A DNA stretch of 36,640 nucleotides from NCBI RefSeq assembly GCF_001571325.1, contig NZ_BCTO01000084.1:1-36640 (forward strand), read 5' to 3'. Under the pieces are notes generated by a model. That model saw only the letters and a program-made list of their open reading frames with translations, was not told where the DNA came from and did not search any database. Below, piece after piece: positions 23,469-32,701 of this stretch (position 1 is its first letter; each line of letters starts with the position of its first letter). This DNA comes from Delftia tsuruhatensis NBRC 16741. Lineage in GTDB: Bacteria > Pseudomonadota > Gammaproteobacteria > Burkholderiales > Burkholderiaceae_C. The translations under genes were made by a program, and so were the position numbers.

Positions 23469-24901
23469 GCGGCGTGCTCCCCGGCTTCTTTCTCGACCCC
23501 TTTATCGATCTCTCCCTCGGCCCACTTCCACCCGGTGGCGATGCTCTGCTGCGCCAGCAGGCAGGACACCGTGCCCAGCCGCGCGCGCAGCGCCGTGCGC
23601 ACGCCGCCGCCGCCGGCCGGCCCGCAGGTGTACAGCGCATTGACCTCGCGCGGCAGGCGCCGCGCCTGGGCCTGCGTGGGGCGCAGCCAGGCGGCGCGCA
23701 GGCGCACGTCCTGGGGGGCGGCTGCGCCGGCCGGCTGCGCGTCGCGCCAGCGGCCGGCGTCGTCGCCCAGCACGCTGGCCACGCCGATCCAGTCCAGGCG
23801 CAGGTCGCCGGCGGCCTCGCCGCCCAGGCGCTCGCGCAGCACCTCGCCAGCCAGCCGGGCGCGCTCCAGGGCGCGCGGGCCGGCATAGGAGATCTCGCCC
23901 TCGGCCAGCCAGCCCGAGGCATGGCAGACATTGACCTTGTAGTGGCCGTTGTGCGCATGGCCGCGCACGCCGCTCAGGCGCACGGCGTCAGGCCCCACCT
24001 GGTGCACCTCGGCCTCGGACAGGTCGGCCACCACGTCGGGCGTCAGGTAGGCGGCCGGGTCGTGCACCTCGTACAGCAGCTGTTCCTTGACCGTGCGTTC
24101 GCTGACCAGGCCGCCCGTGCCTTCGGGCTTGGTGATGGTGCAGTCGCCCGAGGGCTCGATGATGGCGATGGGATAGCCCAGCCGCGCCAGGCCCTGCACG
24201 TCCTTGAAGCCCGGGTCGGCAAAGTAGCCGCCCGTGACCTGGGCGCCGCATTCCAGCAGGTGGCCGGCCATGGTGGCGCGCGCCAGGCGGTCCCAGTCGT
24301 CCCAGGCCCAGCCGAAATGCGCCATGGCCGGCCCCAGGGTCAGCGAGGGGTCGGACACGCGGCCGGCTACCACGATCTCGGCGCCGGCCTGCAGGGCCTC
24401 GGCAATCGCGCGCGCGCCGATGTAGGCGTTGGCACTGACCAGCGAATCCTCGGGAAACTCCGCGCCCAGCGCAGCCCGCAGCGCCTCGCGGTACGCCGGG
24501 CCGCTCACGTCGTCGCCATGCACGACGGCGATGCGCGGCACGCGCAGGCCCAGGCGCTGCGCCAGCCGCTGGATGCAGCGCGCCGCGCCTTCGGGATTCG
24601 CCGCACCGAAGTTGCTGACGATACGTATGCCATGCGCCAGGCAGTCGGCCAGCACGGGCTCCAGCAGGTCCTCCAGCAGGGGTTCGTAGCCCGCGTCGGG
24701 CTGCTCGCGCCGCGCGAGCTGGGCCAGCGCCAGCGTGCGCTCGGCCAGGGTCTCGAAGATCAGGCAGGCGCTCTGGCCGCTGGCCGCCAGGGCGCGCACC
24801 ACGGGCGCGGCGGCATCGGTGCGGTCGCCCGAGAAGCCGGCTGCGCAGCCCACCCACAGCGGGGGCCTGTCCGGGGCAAGAGAGGGTTCCAGGTTGTCCA
24901 T
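23465..24901 (-). CDS. AtuA/DUF1446-family protein (acyclic terpene utilisation-like)
   Basis: The 478-residue protein carries the AtuA/DUF1446 core. Key segments are VGCAAGFSGDRTDAA near the N-terminus, IVSNFGAANPEGAARCI, VHGDDVSG, GARAIAEALQAGAEIVVAGRVSDPSL and HLLECGAQVTGGYF. In Pseudomonas, AtuA is required for citronellol/geranyl-CoA catabolism, but the family is much wider and its chemistry is unclear; none of the other atu genes (atuC-H) is present here. I use the ATG at 24901 over the TTG at 24910. It is the first gene of the unit and divergent from a LysR gene 70 bases away. Confidence 0.88.
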   Translation of the reverse strand: MDNLEPSLAPDRPPLWVGCAAGFSGDRTDAAAPVVRALAASGQSACLIFETLAERTLALAQLARREQPDAGYEPLLEDLLEPVLADCLAHGIRIVSNFGAANPEGAARCIQRLAQRLGLRVPRIAVVHGDDVSGPAYREALRAALGAEFPEDSLVSANAYIGARAIAEALQAGAEIVVAGRVSDPSLTLGPAMAHFGWAWDDWDRLARATMAGHLLECGAQVTGGYFADPGFKDVQGLARLGYPIAIIEPSGDCTITKPEGTGGLVSERTVKEQLLYEVHDPAAYLTPDVVADLSEAEVHQVGPDAVRLSGVRGHAHNGHYKVNVCHASGWLAEGEISYAGPRALERARLAGEVLRERLGGEAAGDLRLDWIGVASVLGDDAGRWRDAQPAGAAAPQDVRLRAAWLRPTQAQARRLPREVNALYTCGPAGGGGVRTALRARLGTVSCLLAQQSIATGWKWAEGEIDKGVEKEAGEHAA

Positions 24902-24971
24902 GAGAGCCAATGTAGGCAGCCGCTGCTAATCTGTGAAATCGATTATTCGGATCAACTCATCCAAAAACCAG
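24902..24971. promoter_or_regulatory. Divergent promoter/operator region between the AtuA-like and lysR genes
   Basis: The 70-base gap is AT-rich and contains two short perfect dyads: GCAGC-C-GCTGC (24916-24926) and AATCGATT (24937-24944). LysR-type regulators usually bind such dyads in divergent gaps and control both directions. The boxes themselves could not be assigned to -35/-10 elements. Confidence 0.4.
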
Positions 24972-25871
24972 ATGAATATCTCCTCCCGCCAGCTCGATGC
25001 CTTCATCGCCCTGGCCCAGCTCAGCAGCTTCACCCTGGCCGCGCAGCGCTGCCATCTGTCGCAGCCGGCCTTCAGTGCCCTGATCAAGGGGCTTGAAGAC
25101 GGCGTGGGCGTGCGCCTGTTCGACCGCAGCACGCGCCATGTGGCGCTGACGCAGGAGGGGGCGCAGTTCCTCGATGCCGCGCAGCGCATACGCGCCGACC
25201 TGGGCGATGCCGTGCACGGCCTGCGCGAGGCGGCGGCGCTGCAGCGCGGGCGCGTGTCCATCGCCCTGCTGCCTTCGCTGGCGGCGGCCTGGCTGCCGCC
25301 CGTGCTGGCGCTGTTCCATGCGCGCCATCCGGGCATACAGCTGCAGGTGTCGGACCTGCTGTCCGAATCGTGCATCGCCCAGGTGGCCTCGGGCCAGGCC
25401 GACCTGGCGCTGGCCGCCATCCGCGCCGACACCGAGGAGCTGCAGGCCGAATGGTTCTGCGCCGACCGGCTGCACCTGGTCTGCCGCGCCGACCATGCGC
25501 TGGCGGCCCTGCCCGCGCCGGCCATGGCCGACCTGCGGGACCAGCCCTTCATCCAGCTCGCCCGCCACAGCAGCGTGCGCCAGTACCTGGAATCGCAGGA
25601 GCAGGCCCCGCCCCTCAACACCTTGCTGGAGGTGGAGCACCTGGCCACCGTGATGGGCATGGTGCGCGCGGGCCTGGGCATCAGCGTGGTGCCGGCCCTG
25701 GCGCTGTTCCACTTCGTGCAGCCTGGCCTGGTGACGCGCCCGCTGGCCGATGCCGACCGCCGGCGCGACCTGTACCTGGTGCGCAGGCGCCAGCGCAGCC
25801 TGTCGCCGGCCGCCCAGGCCTTCCACGCGCTGGCGCTGGAGCATCGGCCCGGTGCGGGCGAGACCACCTGA
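24972..25871 (+). CDS. LysR-family transcriptional regulator (CynR/CbbR-like group)
   Basis: The 299-residue protein starts MNISSRQLDAFIALAQLSSF and continues with the helix-turn-helix TLAAQRCHLSQPAFSALIKGLE (about 17-38) and VRLFDRSTRHVALT. A LysR substrate-binding domain follows (about 90-290) with MGMVRAGLGISVVPALAL. The ATG at 24972 is preferred over an upstream in-frame GTG (24933) because the domain begins there. It reads away from the AtuA/Bug/hydrolase unit, which it probably regulates in response to the transported carboxylate or its CoA ester; this is inference. Confidence 0.92.
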   Translation: MNISSRQLDAFIALAQLSSFTLAAQRCHLSQPAFSALIKGLEDGVGVRLFDRSTRHVALTQEGAQFLDAAQRIRADLGDAVHGLREAAALQRGRVSIALLPSLAAAWLPPVLALFHARHPGIQLQVSDLLSESCIAQVASGQADLALAAIRADTEELQAEWFCADRLHLVCRADHALAALPAPAMADLRDQPFIQLARHSSVRQYLESQEQAPPLNTLLEVEHLATVMGMVRAGLGISVVPALALFHFVQPGLVTRPLADADRRRDLYLVRRRQRSLSPAAQAFHALALEHRPGAGETT

Positions 25872-25936
25872 TACGGGGCAGCACGAACCTCGCAGCACAA
25901 TAGCCCGATCGCCAACCGCCTCCGAAAGCCGCCACC

Positions 25937-26902
25937 GTGGGTGAATTCGACCTGATCCGCCGCTTCTTCCAGCGCCCCGTGCACCGCGCCGCCCTGGGCG
26001 TGGGCGATGACTGCGCCCTGCTCGCCCCGGCGCCGGGCATGCAGCTGGCCGTCTCCAGCGACATGCTGGTCGAGGGCCGGCATTTCTTCGCCGACGTGGA
26101 CCCGCGCCTGCTGGGCCACAAATCCCTGGCCGTGAACCTGTCCGACCTGGCGGCCTGCGGCGCGCGCCCGCTGGCCTTCACCCTGGCCCTGTCCCTGCCG
26201 CGCGCCGATGCGGCCTGGACCGAGGCGTTTGCGGCCGGCCTGCTGGCCCTGGCCGACGCCCACGGCTGCGAGCTGGTCGGCGGCGACACCACCCAGGGAC
26301 CCTTGAACATCTGCATCACCGTCTTCGGCGAAGTGCCGCCCGGCCAGGCCCTGCTGCGCAGCGGCGCGCGCGCGGGCGACGACATCTGGGTCAGCGGCAG
26401 CCTGGGCGATGCCCGCCTGGCGCTGGAAGCCCTGCTGGGCCACACCACCCTGCCACCCGGCACGCTGGCCGCCGCGCGCCAGCGCCTGGAAGCGCCCACG
26501 CCGCGCGTGGCCCTGGGCCAGGCGCTGCGCGGCATTGCCAGCAGCGCGCTGGATGTGAGCGACGGCCTGCTGGGCGACCTGGGCCACATCCTGGAGCAAT
26601 CCCGCGTGGGCGCCAGCCTGGACACGCGCCTGATCACGCCGCTGCTCGATGCCGGCAGGCACACGCCCCTGGCCATCGACCTGCTGCACCAGTGCACCCT
26701 GTCCGGCGGCGACGACTACGAGCTGTGCTTCACGGCCCCGGCCGACCGGCGCGATGCCGTGCAGTCCGCAGGCCGCGACAGCGCCACGCGCGTCACGCGC
26801 ATCGGCTGCATCGAGGAGCAGCCCGGCCTGCGGCTGATCGGCCCGGACGGTGCGGCCATGGCGCCCCGATGGGCCTCATTCGACCACTTCGCTGCGGCCT
26901 GA
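25937..26902 (+). CDS. thiL: Thiamine-monophosphate kinase
   Basis: The 321-residue protein phosphorylates thiamine monophosphate to the diphosphate cofactor. Visible motifs of ThiL are GEFDLIRRFF (start), GVGDDCA (21-27, metal-binding Asp pair), SSDMLVEGRHF (40-50), KSLAVNLSDLAACGARP (62-78), LVGGDTTQGP (113-122) and DVSDGLLGDLGHI. The start is GTG at 25937, which gives the conserved MGEF opening. The cofactor it makes is needed by the split transketolase, although the two are unlikely to be regulated together. Confidence 0.97.
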   Translation: MGEFDLIRRFFQRPVHRAALGVGDDCALLAPAPGMQLAVSSDMLVEGRHFFADVDPRLLGHKSLAVNLSDLAACGARPLAFTLALSLPRADAAWTEAFAAGLLALADAHGCELVGGDTTQGPLNICITVFGEVPPGQALLRSGARAGDDIWVSGSLGDARLALEALLGHTTLPPGTLAAARQRLEAPTPRVALGQALRGIASSALDVSDGLLGDLGHILEQSRVGASLDTRLITPLLDAGRHTPLAIDLLHQCTLSGGDDYELCFTAPADRRDAVQSAGRDSATRVTRIGCIEEQPGLRLIGPDGAAMAPRWASFDHFAAA

Positions 26903-26940
26903 CGCCGCGCCAAACCACTTTCATCCGAGAAGGACTGCCC

Positions 26941-28593
26941 ATGGTTCAACGCTCCGCCCTGCCCGCCCTCTCTGCCCTGGCAGCCGCCTGCTTCCTGCTG
27001 GCAGGCACCCCGGTCCAGGCCCAGGCACAAGCCCAGGAAGCCACCATCGCCCGCGCCCCCATCGCGCGCGTCACCCTGTATGCGGGCGTGGCCTCGGTGG
27101 AGCGCACGGCGCGCATCACGGCCGCCACGCGCCAGCTGGTGTTCGAGTGCCTGCCCGGCTCCATCGACCCGCAGAGCCTGCAGGTCAGCGCCGATGCCGG
27201 CGTGCGCCTGGGCGACTACAAGCTGCAGACGCAGCCGCGCGAACTGGCCTCCAAGGCCTGCGCCAGCCCGCTGGAGCAGCAGATCCGCACGCTGGAAGAC
27301 CAGCTGGCCGCGCTGGAGGCCGACGAGTCCGCCGCCAAGCTCGTGGATGACTACCTGCAGGGCCTGGCCAAGCCCGGCGATGACGCCAAATCCCCCGCCC
27401 TGCCCGCCGCCAGCCAGCTGGGCGCCGCCACCGAGGCGCTACGCAGCACCAGCCGTGGCAACACGCTGCGCGCCCACCAGATCCTGCGGCAAAAGCAGGC
27501 GCTGCAGGAGCAGCTCAGGCCGCTGCAGCTCGAACGCGACCGCACGGGCGCAGGCAACGCCCAGGTGATGAAGGTCACCGTGCAACTGGCCAGCCCGGCC
27601 GATGCCAATGTGCAGCTCACCTACCAGGTGCGCGGCCCGAGCTGGCAGCCCACCTACCGCGCCCAGCTGGACCCGGCCAAGGGCACGGTGGCCATCGAAC
27701 GCCTGGCCCTGGTGGCCCAGAACAGCGGCGAGGACTGGAGCCAGGTGCAGCTGCTGCTATCCACCGGCCAGCCTTCGCGCAGCACGCAGGCACGCCTGCC
27801 CAATCCCTGGACGCTGGATGTGGAACGGCCCCGCCCCGTGGCCGCCATGGCCCCTGCGCCAGCGCCGGCCCCGGCGGCCCCTGCGATGATGCTGGAGCGC
27901 GCCCGCAAGCCCGGGGCGGCCGGCGAGGCCGCCGAACTGCCGGTGCTCGATGTCGCCAGCCTCAACACCGCCTACGCCACGCAGTTCTCCGTGCCCTACC
28001 GCATCAGCGTGCCCTCCAGCAGCGAGCGCGTGACCCTGGCCCTGGGCTCGCAGAACCTGCCGGCCACCCTGCTCACGCGCACGGCGCCCGCCGTGGAAGA
28101 GGCCGCCTACCTGGTGGCCCAGCTGGCCGTGCCGGCCGGTGTCTGGCCCGCAGGCCCCGTGGCCCTGTTCCGCGATGGCGCCTTCGCCGGCCAGGGCCGG
28201 CTGGACTTCGGCAACGCCGCAGCGCTGGCCCAGGGCCTGTCCTTCGGCCGCGATGACAAGGTGGTGGTGCGCAACCTGCCCGTGGACTCGGCCACGGGCA
28301 GCGGCGGCCTGCTCAGCAGCAGCACCGAACGCCAGGTCACGCGGCGCTTCCAGGTGGACAACCGCCATGACCGCGCCATCGAGCTGCAGGTGGTGGACGC
28401 CGCACCCGTCTCGCGCAACGAGCAGATCCGCGTGCAGTCCCAATACAACCCGCAGCCGGCCACCACGCGCTGGAACGACCGCAACGGCATGATCGCCTGG
28501 CAGCAGCCGCTGGCCGCTGGCGCCAGCGCCAGCTTCGAGGCCCGCCACCAGATCCGCCATCCGCAGGATCTGGCGGTCGAAGAGCGTCAGTGA
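26941..28593 (+). CDS. DUF4139 / MuiA-family exported protein
   Basis: The 550-residue protein has a signal peptide (about 1-28, ending PVQAQA) followed by an AQ-rich linker. An N-terminal DUF4140 domain (about 38-125, ARVTLYAGVASVERTA) leads into a charged, probably coiled-coil stretch with LEQQIRTLEDQLAALE and KQALQEQLRPLQLERD. The C-terminal DUF4139 domain (about 210-550) contains GPSWQPTYRAQLD and the IQNSGEDW-like AQNSGEDWSQVQLLLSTG segment. Related proteins are named mucoidy inhibitor MuiA, but the mechanism is not known. A GAAGGA lies eight bases before the ATG; thiL ends 38 bases upstream. Confidence 0.88.
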   Translation: MVQRSALPALSALAAACFLLAGTPVQAQAQAQEATIARAPIARVTLYAGVASVERTARITAATRQLVFECLPGSIDPQSLQVSADAGVRLGDYKLQTQPRELASKACASPLEQQIRTLEDQLAALEADESAAKLVDDYLQGLAKPGDDAKSPALPAASQLGAATEALRSTSRGNTLRAHQILRQKQALQEQLRPLQLERDRTGAGNAQVMKVTVQLASPADANVQLTYQVRGPSWQPTYRAQLDPAKGTVAIERLALVAQNSGEDWSQVQLLLSTGQPSRSTQARLPNPWTLDVERPRPVAAMAPAPAPAPAAPAMMLERARKPGAAGEAAELPVLDVASLNTAYATQFSVPYRISVPSSSERVTLALGSQNLPATLLTRTAPAVEEAAYLVAQLAVPAGVWPAGPVALFRDGAFAGQGRLDFGNAAALAQGLSFGRDDKVVVRNLPVDSATGSGGLLSSSTERQVTRRFQVDNRHDRAIELQVVDAAPVSRNEQIRVQSQYNPQPATTRWNDRNGMIAWQQPLAAGASASFEARHQIRHPQDLAVEERQ

Positions 28594-28624
28594 AGCACCA
28601 GGGCCGCGCTTATGATCTCGCCCC

Positions 28625-29224
28625 ATGAGTGACGCGCCGCTGCGGCCGGAGGTTTCCGGCGATCCTGCTACCCCCACCTTTGCCTCTGCGGCGCGCCCAC
28701 CGGAAGGCCCGCCGCAGGGCGGCATGGCACGCCCCACGCTGGAATTCATGATGTCCCACCCGGCCCACTTCATCGCCATGGGGCTGGGCTCAGGGCTGGG
28801 GCGCATCGCGCCCGGCACCGTGGGCACGCTGTGGGCCTGGCTGTCCTTCCTGCTGCTGCAGCACTGGTTCACGCCCCAGCAGATCGGCCTGCTGATCGCG
28901 GGCAGCATTCCCCTGGGCTGGTGGGCCTGCACAGTCACGGCGCGCCACATGCGCGTGGCCGACCCGGGCAACCTGGTCTGGGACGAGATCGTGGCCTTCT
29001 GGCTGGTGCTGTGGCTGGTCATGCCCACGGGCTTCTGGGGCCAGCTCATCGCCTTTGCGCTGTTTCGCTTCTTCGACGCCGCCAAGCCCCAGCCCGTCAA
29101 ATGGGCCGACCGGTGCTTCAAGGGCTTCGGCTGGCGCGGCGGCTGGGGGATCATGTTCGATGATCTGGTGGCCGCCTTCTGCACGCTGCTGGTCATCGCC
29201 CTGTGGCGCCATTTCATCGGCTGA
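28625..29224 (+). CDS. pgpA: Phosphatidylglycerophosphatase A
   Basis: The 199-residue inner-membrane enzyme removes the phosphate from phosphatidylglycerol phosphate to give phosphatidylglycerol. Conserved motifs are GLGSGLGRIAPGTVGTL (about 53-69), DPGNLVWDEIVAFWL (about 113-127), RFFDAAKPQPVKWAD and GWGIMFDDLVAA, the last with the acidic catalytic residues. About four hydrophobic segments are present. The first about 40 residues are an unusual Pro-rich extension; an internal ATG at 28724 (MARPTLEFMM) or 28751 could be the true start. It is 31 bases after the DUF4139 gene and 10 bases before the pncC-like gene. Confidence 0.95.
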   Translation: MSDAPLRPEVSGDPATPTFASAARPPEGPPQGGMARPTLEFMMSHPAHFIAMGLGSGLGRIAPGTVGTLWAWLSFLLLQHWFTPQQIGLLIAGSIPLGWWACTVTARHMRVADPGNLVWDEIVAFWLVLWLVMPTGFWGQLIAFALFRFFDAAKPQPVKWADRCFKGFGWRGGWGIMFDDLVAAFCTLLVIALWRHFIG

Positions 29225-29234
29225 AGGAGCTGGC

Positions 29235-29726
29235 ATGAGCGCATCCAACGAACTCGTCGAAACCCTGGCAGGCCTGCTGCTGCAGCGCGGCTGGATGCTG
29301 GCCACGGCCGAGAGCTGCACGGGCGGCATGATCGCTGCGGCCTGCACGGACCGCGCCGGCTCCAGCGAATGGTTCGAGCGCGGCCTTGTCAGCTACTCCA
29401 ACGCGGCCAAGCACGACCTGCTGGGCGTGCCCGAGGCGCTGATCGCCGAACACGGCGCAGTGAGCGAGCCCGTGGCGCGCGCCATGGCCGAAGGCGCCAT
29501 CGCCCACTCACGCGCGCAGTGCAGCGTGGCCGTGACAGGCGTGGCCGGGCCGGGCGGCGGCAGCGCCGCCAAGCCCGTGGGCACGGTCTGGTTCGGCTGG
29601 AACGTATACGGCACCACGCACAGCGAATGCCTGCGCTTTGACGGCGACCGCGCCGCCGTGCGCCAGGCCACCGTGGCACACGCCTTGCAGCGCCTCAATG
29701 CGCTGATCAGCGCAAGGCTTTTATGA
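29235..29726 (+). CDS. pncC: CinA-family nicotinamide-nucleotide amidase (PncC-type)
   Basis: This 163-residue protein is the stand-alone CinA C-terminal domain. It carries TAESCTGGMIAAACTDRAGSS (read as AESCTGG, 25-31), RGLVSYSNAAKHDLLGV and VTGVAGPGGGSAAKPVGTVW. PncC-type enzymes deamidate nicotinamide mononucleotide to nicotinate mononucleotide in NAD recycling. An AAGGAG precedes the ATG by eight bases, ten bases after pgpA. Its last 20 bases overlap the 3' end of a convergent regulator gene. Confidence 0.94.
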   Translation: MSASNELVETLAGLLLQRGWMLATAESCTGGMIAAACTDRAGSSEWFERGLVSYSNAAKHDLLGVPEALIAEHGAVSEPVARAMAEGAIAHSRAQCSVAVTGVAGPGGGSAAKPVGTVWFGWNVYGTTHSECLRFDGDRAAVRQATVAHALQRLNALISARLL

Positions 29727-30021
29727 GCCTGTGCGCGATCTCCTGCAGCGGTGCAGGCAGGGCGCGGTAGCTTTCCAGCAGGCGCTGCTCGTCCACGGGC
29801 AGCGGCGCGTTGTCGTCTTCAAGCCCCGCCGTCAGCTCCAGCGCCGTGGTCTGCAGCGCCAGGGCCACGCGGGCCAGGGTGTCGTTCTTGAGGGTGCGGA
29901 TGGCCCCCGATTCGATCTGCGACACGGCCGAGGCCGTGATGCCCGCCGCCTCGGCCAGCCGGCCCTGGGTCATGCCCAGTTCGGCGCGGCGGGCGCGTAT
30001 GCGTTCACCGATATGTCTCAT
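29707..30021 (-). CDS. XRE-family (Cro/C1-type) transcriptional regulator
   Basis: A 104-residue protein with a helix-turn-helix at about 5-60: IGERIRARRAELGMTQGRLAEAAGITASAVSQIESG. The recognition helix is ASAVSQIESG. The remaining about 45 residues are acidic then helical and may serve in dimerisation. The ATG at 30021 (MRHIGERI) is preferred over a TTG five codons upstream. It lies 33 bases after the SEC-C protein gene on the same strand and runs 20 bases into the end of the convergent pncC gene. The target is unknown. Confidence 0.9.
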   Translation of the reverse strand: MRHIGERIRARRAELGMTQGRLAEAAGITASAVSQIESGAIRTLKNDTLARVALALQTTALELTAGLEDDNAPLPVDEQRLLESYRALPAPLQEIAHRLIKALR

Positions 30022-30054
30022 GGCCCGTGCATCCAAAGCCTGTGGCGCGGGCGC

Positions 30055-30879
<825 letters not shown>

Positions 30880-31038
30880 GGCGGAAATCTCTAGGGAAAA
30901 CAGGGAGAAGGAACCGGCCACGGCCAGCCCCTCGAATGAATGGCCCGCAGTGTAGCCGCGCCGCCATGTCCGTGGCGCCCGGTCGGAACTGGCGCCCACG
31001 GGGCCCTATCGCCCCACATGGCCCACATGGCCCACCCG

Positions 31039-31572
31039 CTACCCGGCTCCCTGCCAGGCCGGGAGCATGGAAAGCCCCACCCATTCCCCGACCCGGCTCA
31101 TCGTCAAATTCTGCAAAGCGCCGCTGGCGCCGCCAAAGACTGCCACCAGTGCCCATGTCTGCTCGTCGAAACCGCAGGTCGTGCAGCAGGCCATCTGGGG
31201 CAGGCACAGCGCCTCGGACTGGTCCTGGGCCAGCAGGCTGACGAATTCCTGCGCGGTCACGGTCTCCGGATCCAGGCCCATGGGCCAGGACCCCTTCCAG
31301 CGCTGCGCATCCAGGGTCACGCTGTGCACGCCCCATGTCGGAGCGCCTGGCATGTCGCCCCAGGCCAGGCGTTGAAGGACCAGGCCCAGCCCCGTCTCCG
31401 CCCATGTCACCGGGTAAGGCGGGGCGTGATCGATCTTCAGCAGCTGCGCATCGCTCAATCCCGCCTGGCGCAGGGCCAGGCGCAGGTAATCCTGCCGGCT
31501 GTGCCGCCCCAACGTGCGCAACACGGCATCCATCAACGGGGCGATGGGCTGTGGATTCATGGTGCCGTCCAT
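31039..31572 (-). CDS. Unknown protein at the distal end of the type VI effector cassette
   Basis: I do not recognise this 177-residue protein. It has no signal peptide or membrane segment. The centre contains TWAETGLGLVLQRLAWGD and a hydrophobic VTAQEFVSLLAQD stretch, followed by a Cys-containing MACCTTCGFDEQTWALVAVFG segment. The pattern of a small soluble protein with a late W-LVAVF strand looks like an immunity or antidote fold, but this is a guess. The ATG at 31572 directly follows the stop (TGA) of the immunity gene upstream; ATG 31560 is an alternative. Its base composition is GC-rich, unlike the two immunity genes before it. Confidence 0.75.
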   Translation of the reverse strand: MDGTMNPQPIAPLMDAVLRTLGRHSRQDYLRLALRQAGLSDAQLLKIDHAPPYPVTWAETGLGLVLQRLAWGDMPGAPTWGVHSVTLDAQRWKGSWPMGLDPETVTAQEFVSLLAQDQSEALCLPQMACCTTCGFDEQTWALVAVFGGASGALQNLTMSRVGEWVGLSMLPAWQGAG

Positions 31573-32667
31573 TCAGAACTCATCAAAACGACGCATATAG
31601 GCATCGCATGCCAGTTGCCATGCATGCTCATCATTGGAGCCAGAAGGCGGCGGTCCGATGAAGTTGTTGAGCCGGGATTTGGCACGAATCGGTTTGAGCA
31701 GGCGCGCCGCCTCGCCAAAGGCGGGCAGTGTCAGTCCCTGCTCCATATCCCCCAGCCCAGGAAAGTCTCCTGCACGGATTCCCAGGCAGTTGCCTACATC
31801 ACCGGCCGAAAGATACTGGCTGGCCTCGATCTGCTTGCGCACCGCTTCCCGCCCGCCCAGTTTTTCCAGCAAGGCATCGCTGACAAAACTGAGCCAGTTG
31901 ATGCTGTACATGGCGTTGTTGAAGTCATGGCTCTGCAAGGCGTGGCCACCCAATGCATTCAAGCCTGGAAACCGCTGAAGATAGGGATATAGCACTTGCT
32001 GGCCCTTGCCAACAGGTCCGATATTTCGTTCTTCCACTGCAGGCATGACACCCCATCCGGCAATGGCCCAGAAGGGCTGCATCAACTCCACTAGCTGGGT
32101 GGTAATTTTTCCCACATTGCGCTCAGGCGGTTGATCAAGAATCCACCTGACAGGAAGTGCCATGCGAATGAAAGACATGGCAGGGCCTATGCCAGGTGAT
32201 TGATAGCGATCCTTCATCCAAAGCCCTTCGTCGTTGTTGATACAGCAGTAGAGACGAAAGTCTTGCGCATTTTTTTCCCACACTTCAGGGGGCTTAGGCC
32301 TACCCGAGGCCATATAAAATATCAGAGCATAACCTTTTGGGTTATCAAAGCTCTTCTGTTTCTTTGCAGCCAACTTTCTTTGTGCTATCGCGCTGGTCAG
32401 CATGGCTGGCATTCCGTCATACCAATAAACCAGCCGTTCCTTCCCTACGGCCTCACAAAAAAGATCAACCACTTTCCATGCACGTTCACGCACAGCCAAG
32501 GAATCCCCCTCATGGAACACCATTTCAATGGTCCAGCCGGCTCTTGCACAAACATCACCGAACTGATTGCACAGTACCAGCGCCTTGAGAATATCCATCG
32601 TCGCCACGGTGGCAGCATCCGCCTTCTCATTACCGCAAGGCCAATTGAAATCATTTTTCGCAGCCAT
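31573..32667 (-). CDS. DUF3396 (TsiV-like) type VI immunity protein, copy A
   Basis: A 364-residue soluble protein of the DUF3396 family, found as the immunity partner of type VI nuclease effectors. It should bind and block the effector encoded upstream. It is by eye about 85% identical to copy B. The last about 110 residues (from AMYSINWLSF) are nearly invariant, whereas differences gather at the N-terminus and in patches such as CCINNDEGLWMKDRYQ and GGHALQSHDFNN. Start choice: the ATG at 32667 (MAAKNDFN) has GGAGAAG nine bases upstream and aligns with copy B; ATG 32682 overlaps that GGAG. The gene is clearly AT-richer than the rest of the window. It lies 34 bases after copy B. Confidence 0.88.
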   Translation of the reverse strand: MAAKNDFNWPCGNEKADAATVATMDILKALVLCNQFGDVCARAGWTIEMVFHEGDSLAVRERAWKVVDLFCEAVGKERLVYWYDGMPAMLTSAIAQRKLAAKKQKSFDNPKGYALIFYMASGRPKPPEVWEKNAQDFRLYCCINNDEGLWMKDRYQSPGIGPAMSFIRMALPVRWILDQPPERNVGKITTQLVELMQPFWAIAGWGVMPAVEERNIGPVGKGQQVLYPYLQRFPGLNALGGHALQSHDFNNAMYSINWLSFVSDALLEKLGGREAVRKQIEASQYLSAGDVGNCLGIRAGDFPGLGDMEQGLTLPAFGEAARLLKPIRAKSRLNNFIGPPPSGSNDEHAWQLACDAYMRRFDEF

Positions 32668-32701
32668 CTTGATCTTCTCCATTACTTCAAAACACCAGAA
32701 A

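Noticed and set aside
31005..31035. Short tandem CCACATGGC-like repeat downstream of the type VI cassette
   Set aside because: Only two to three imperfect units; likely chance in GC-rich DNA.
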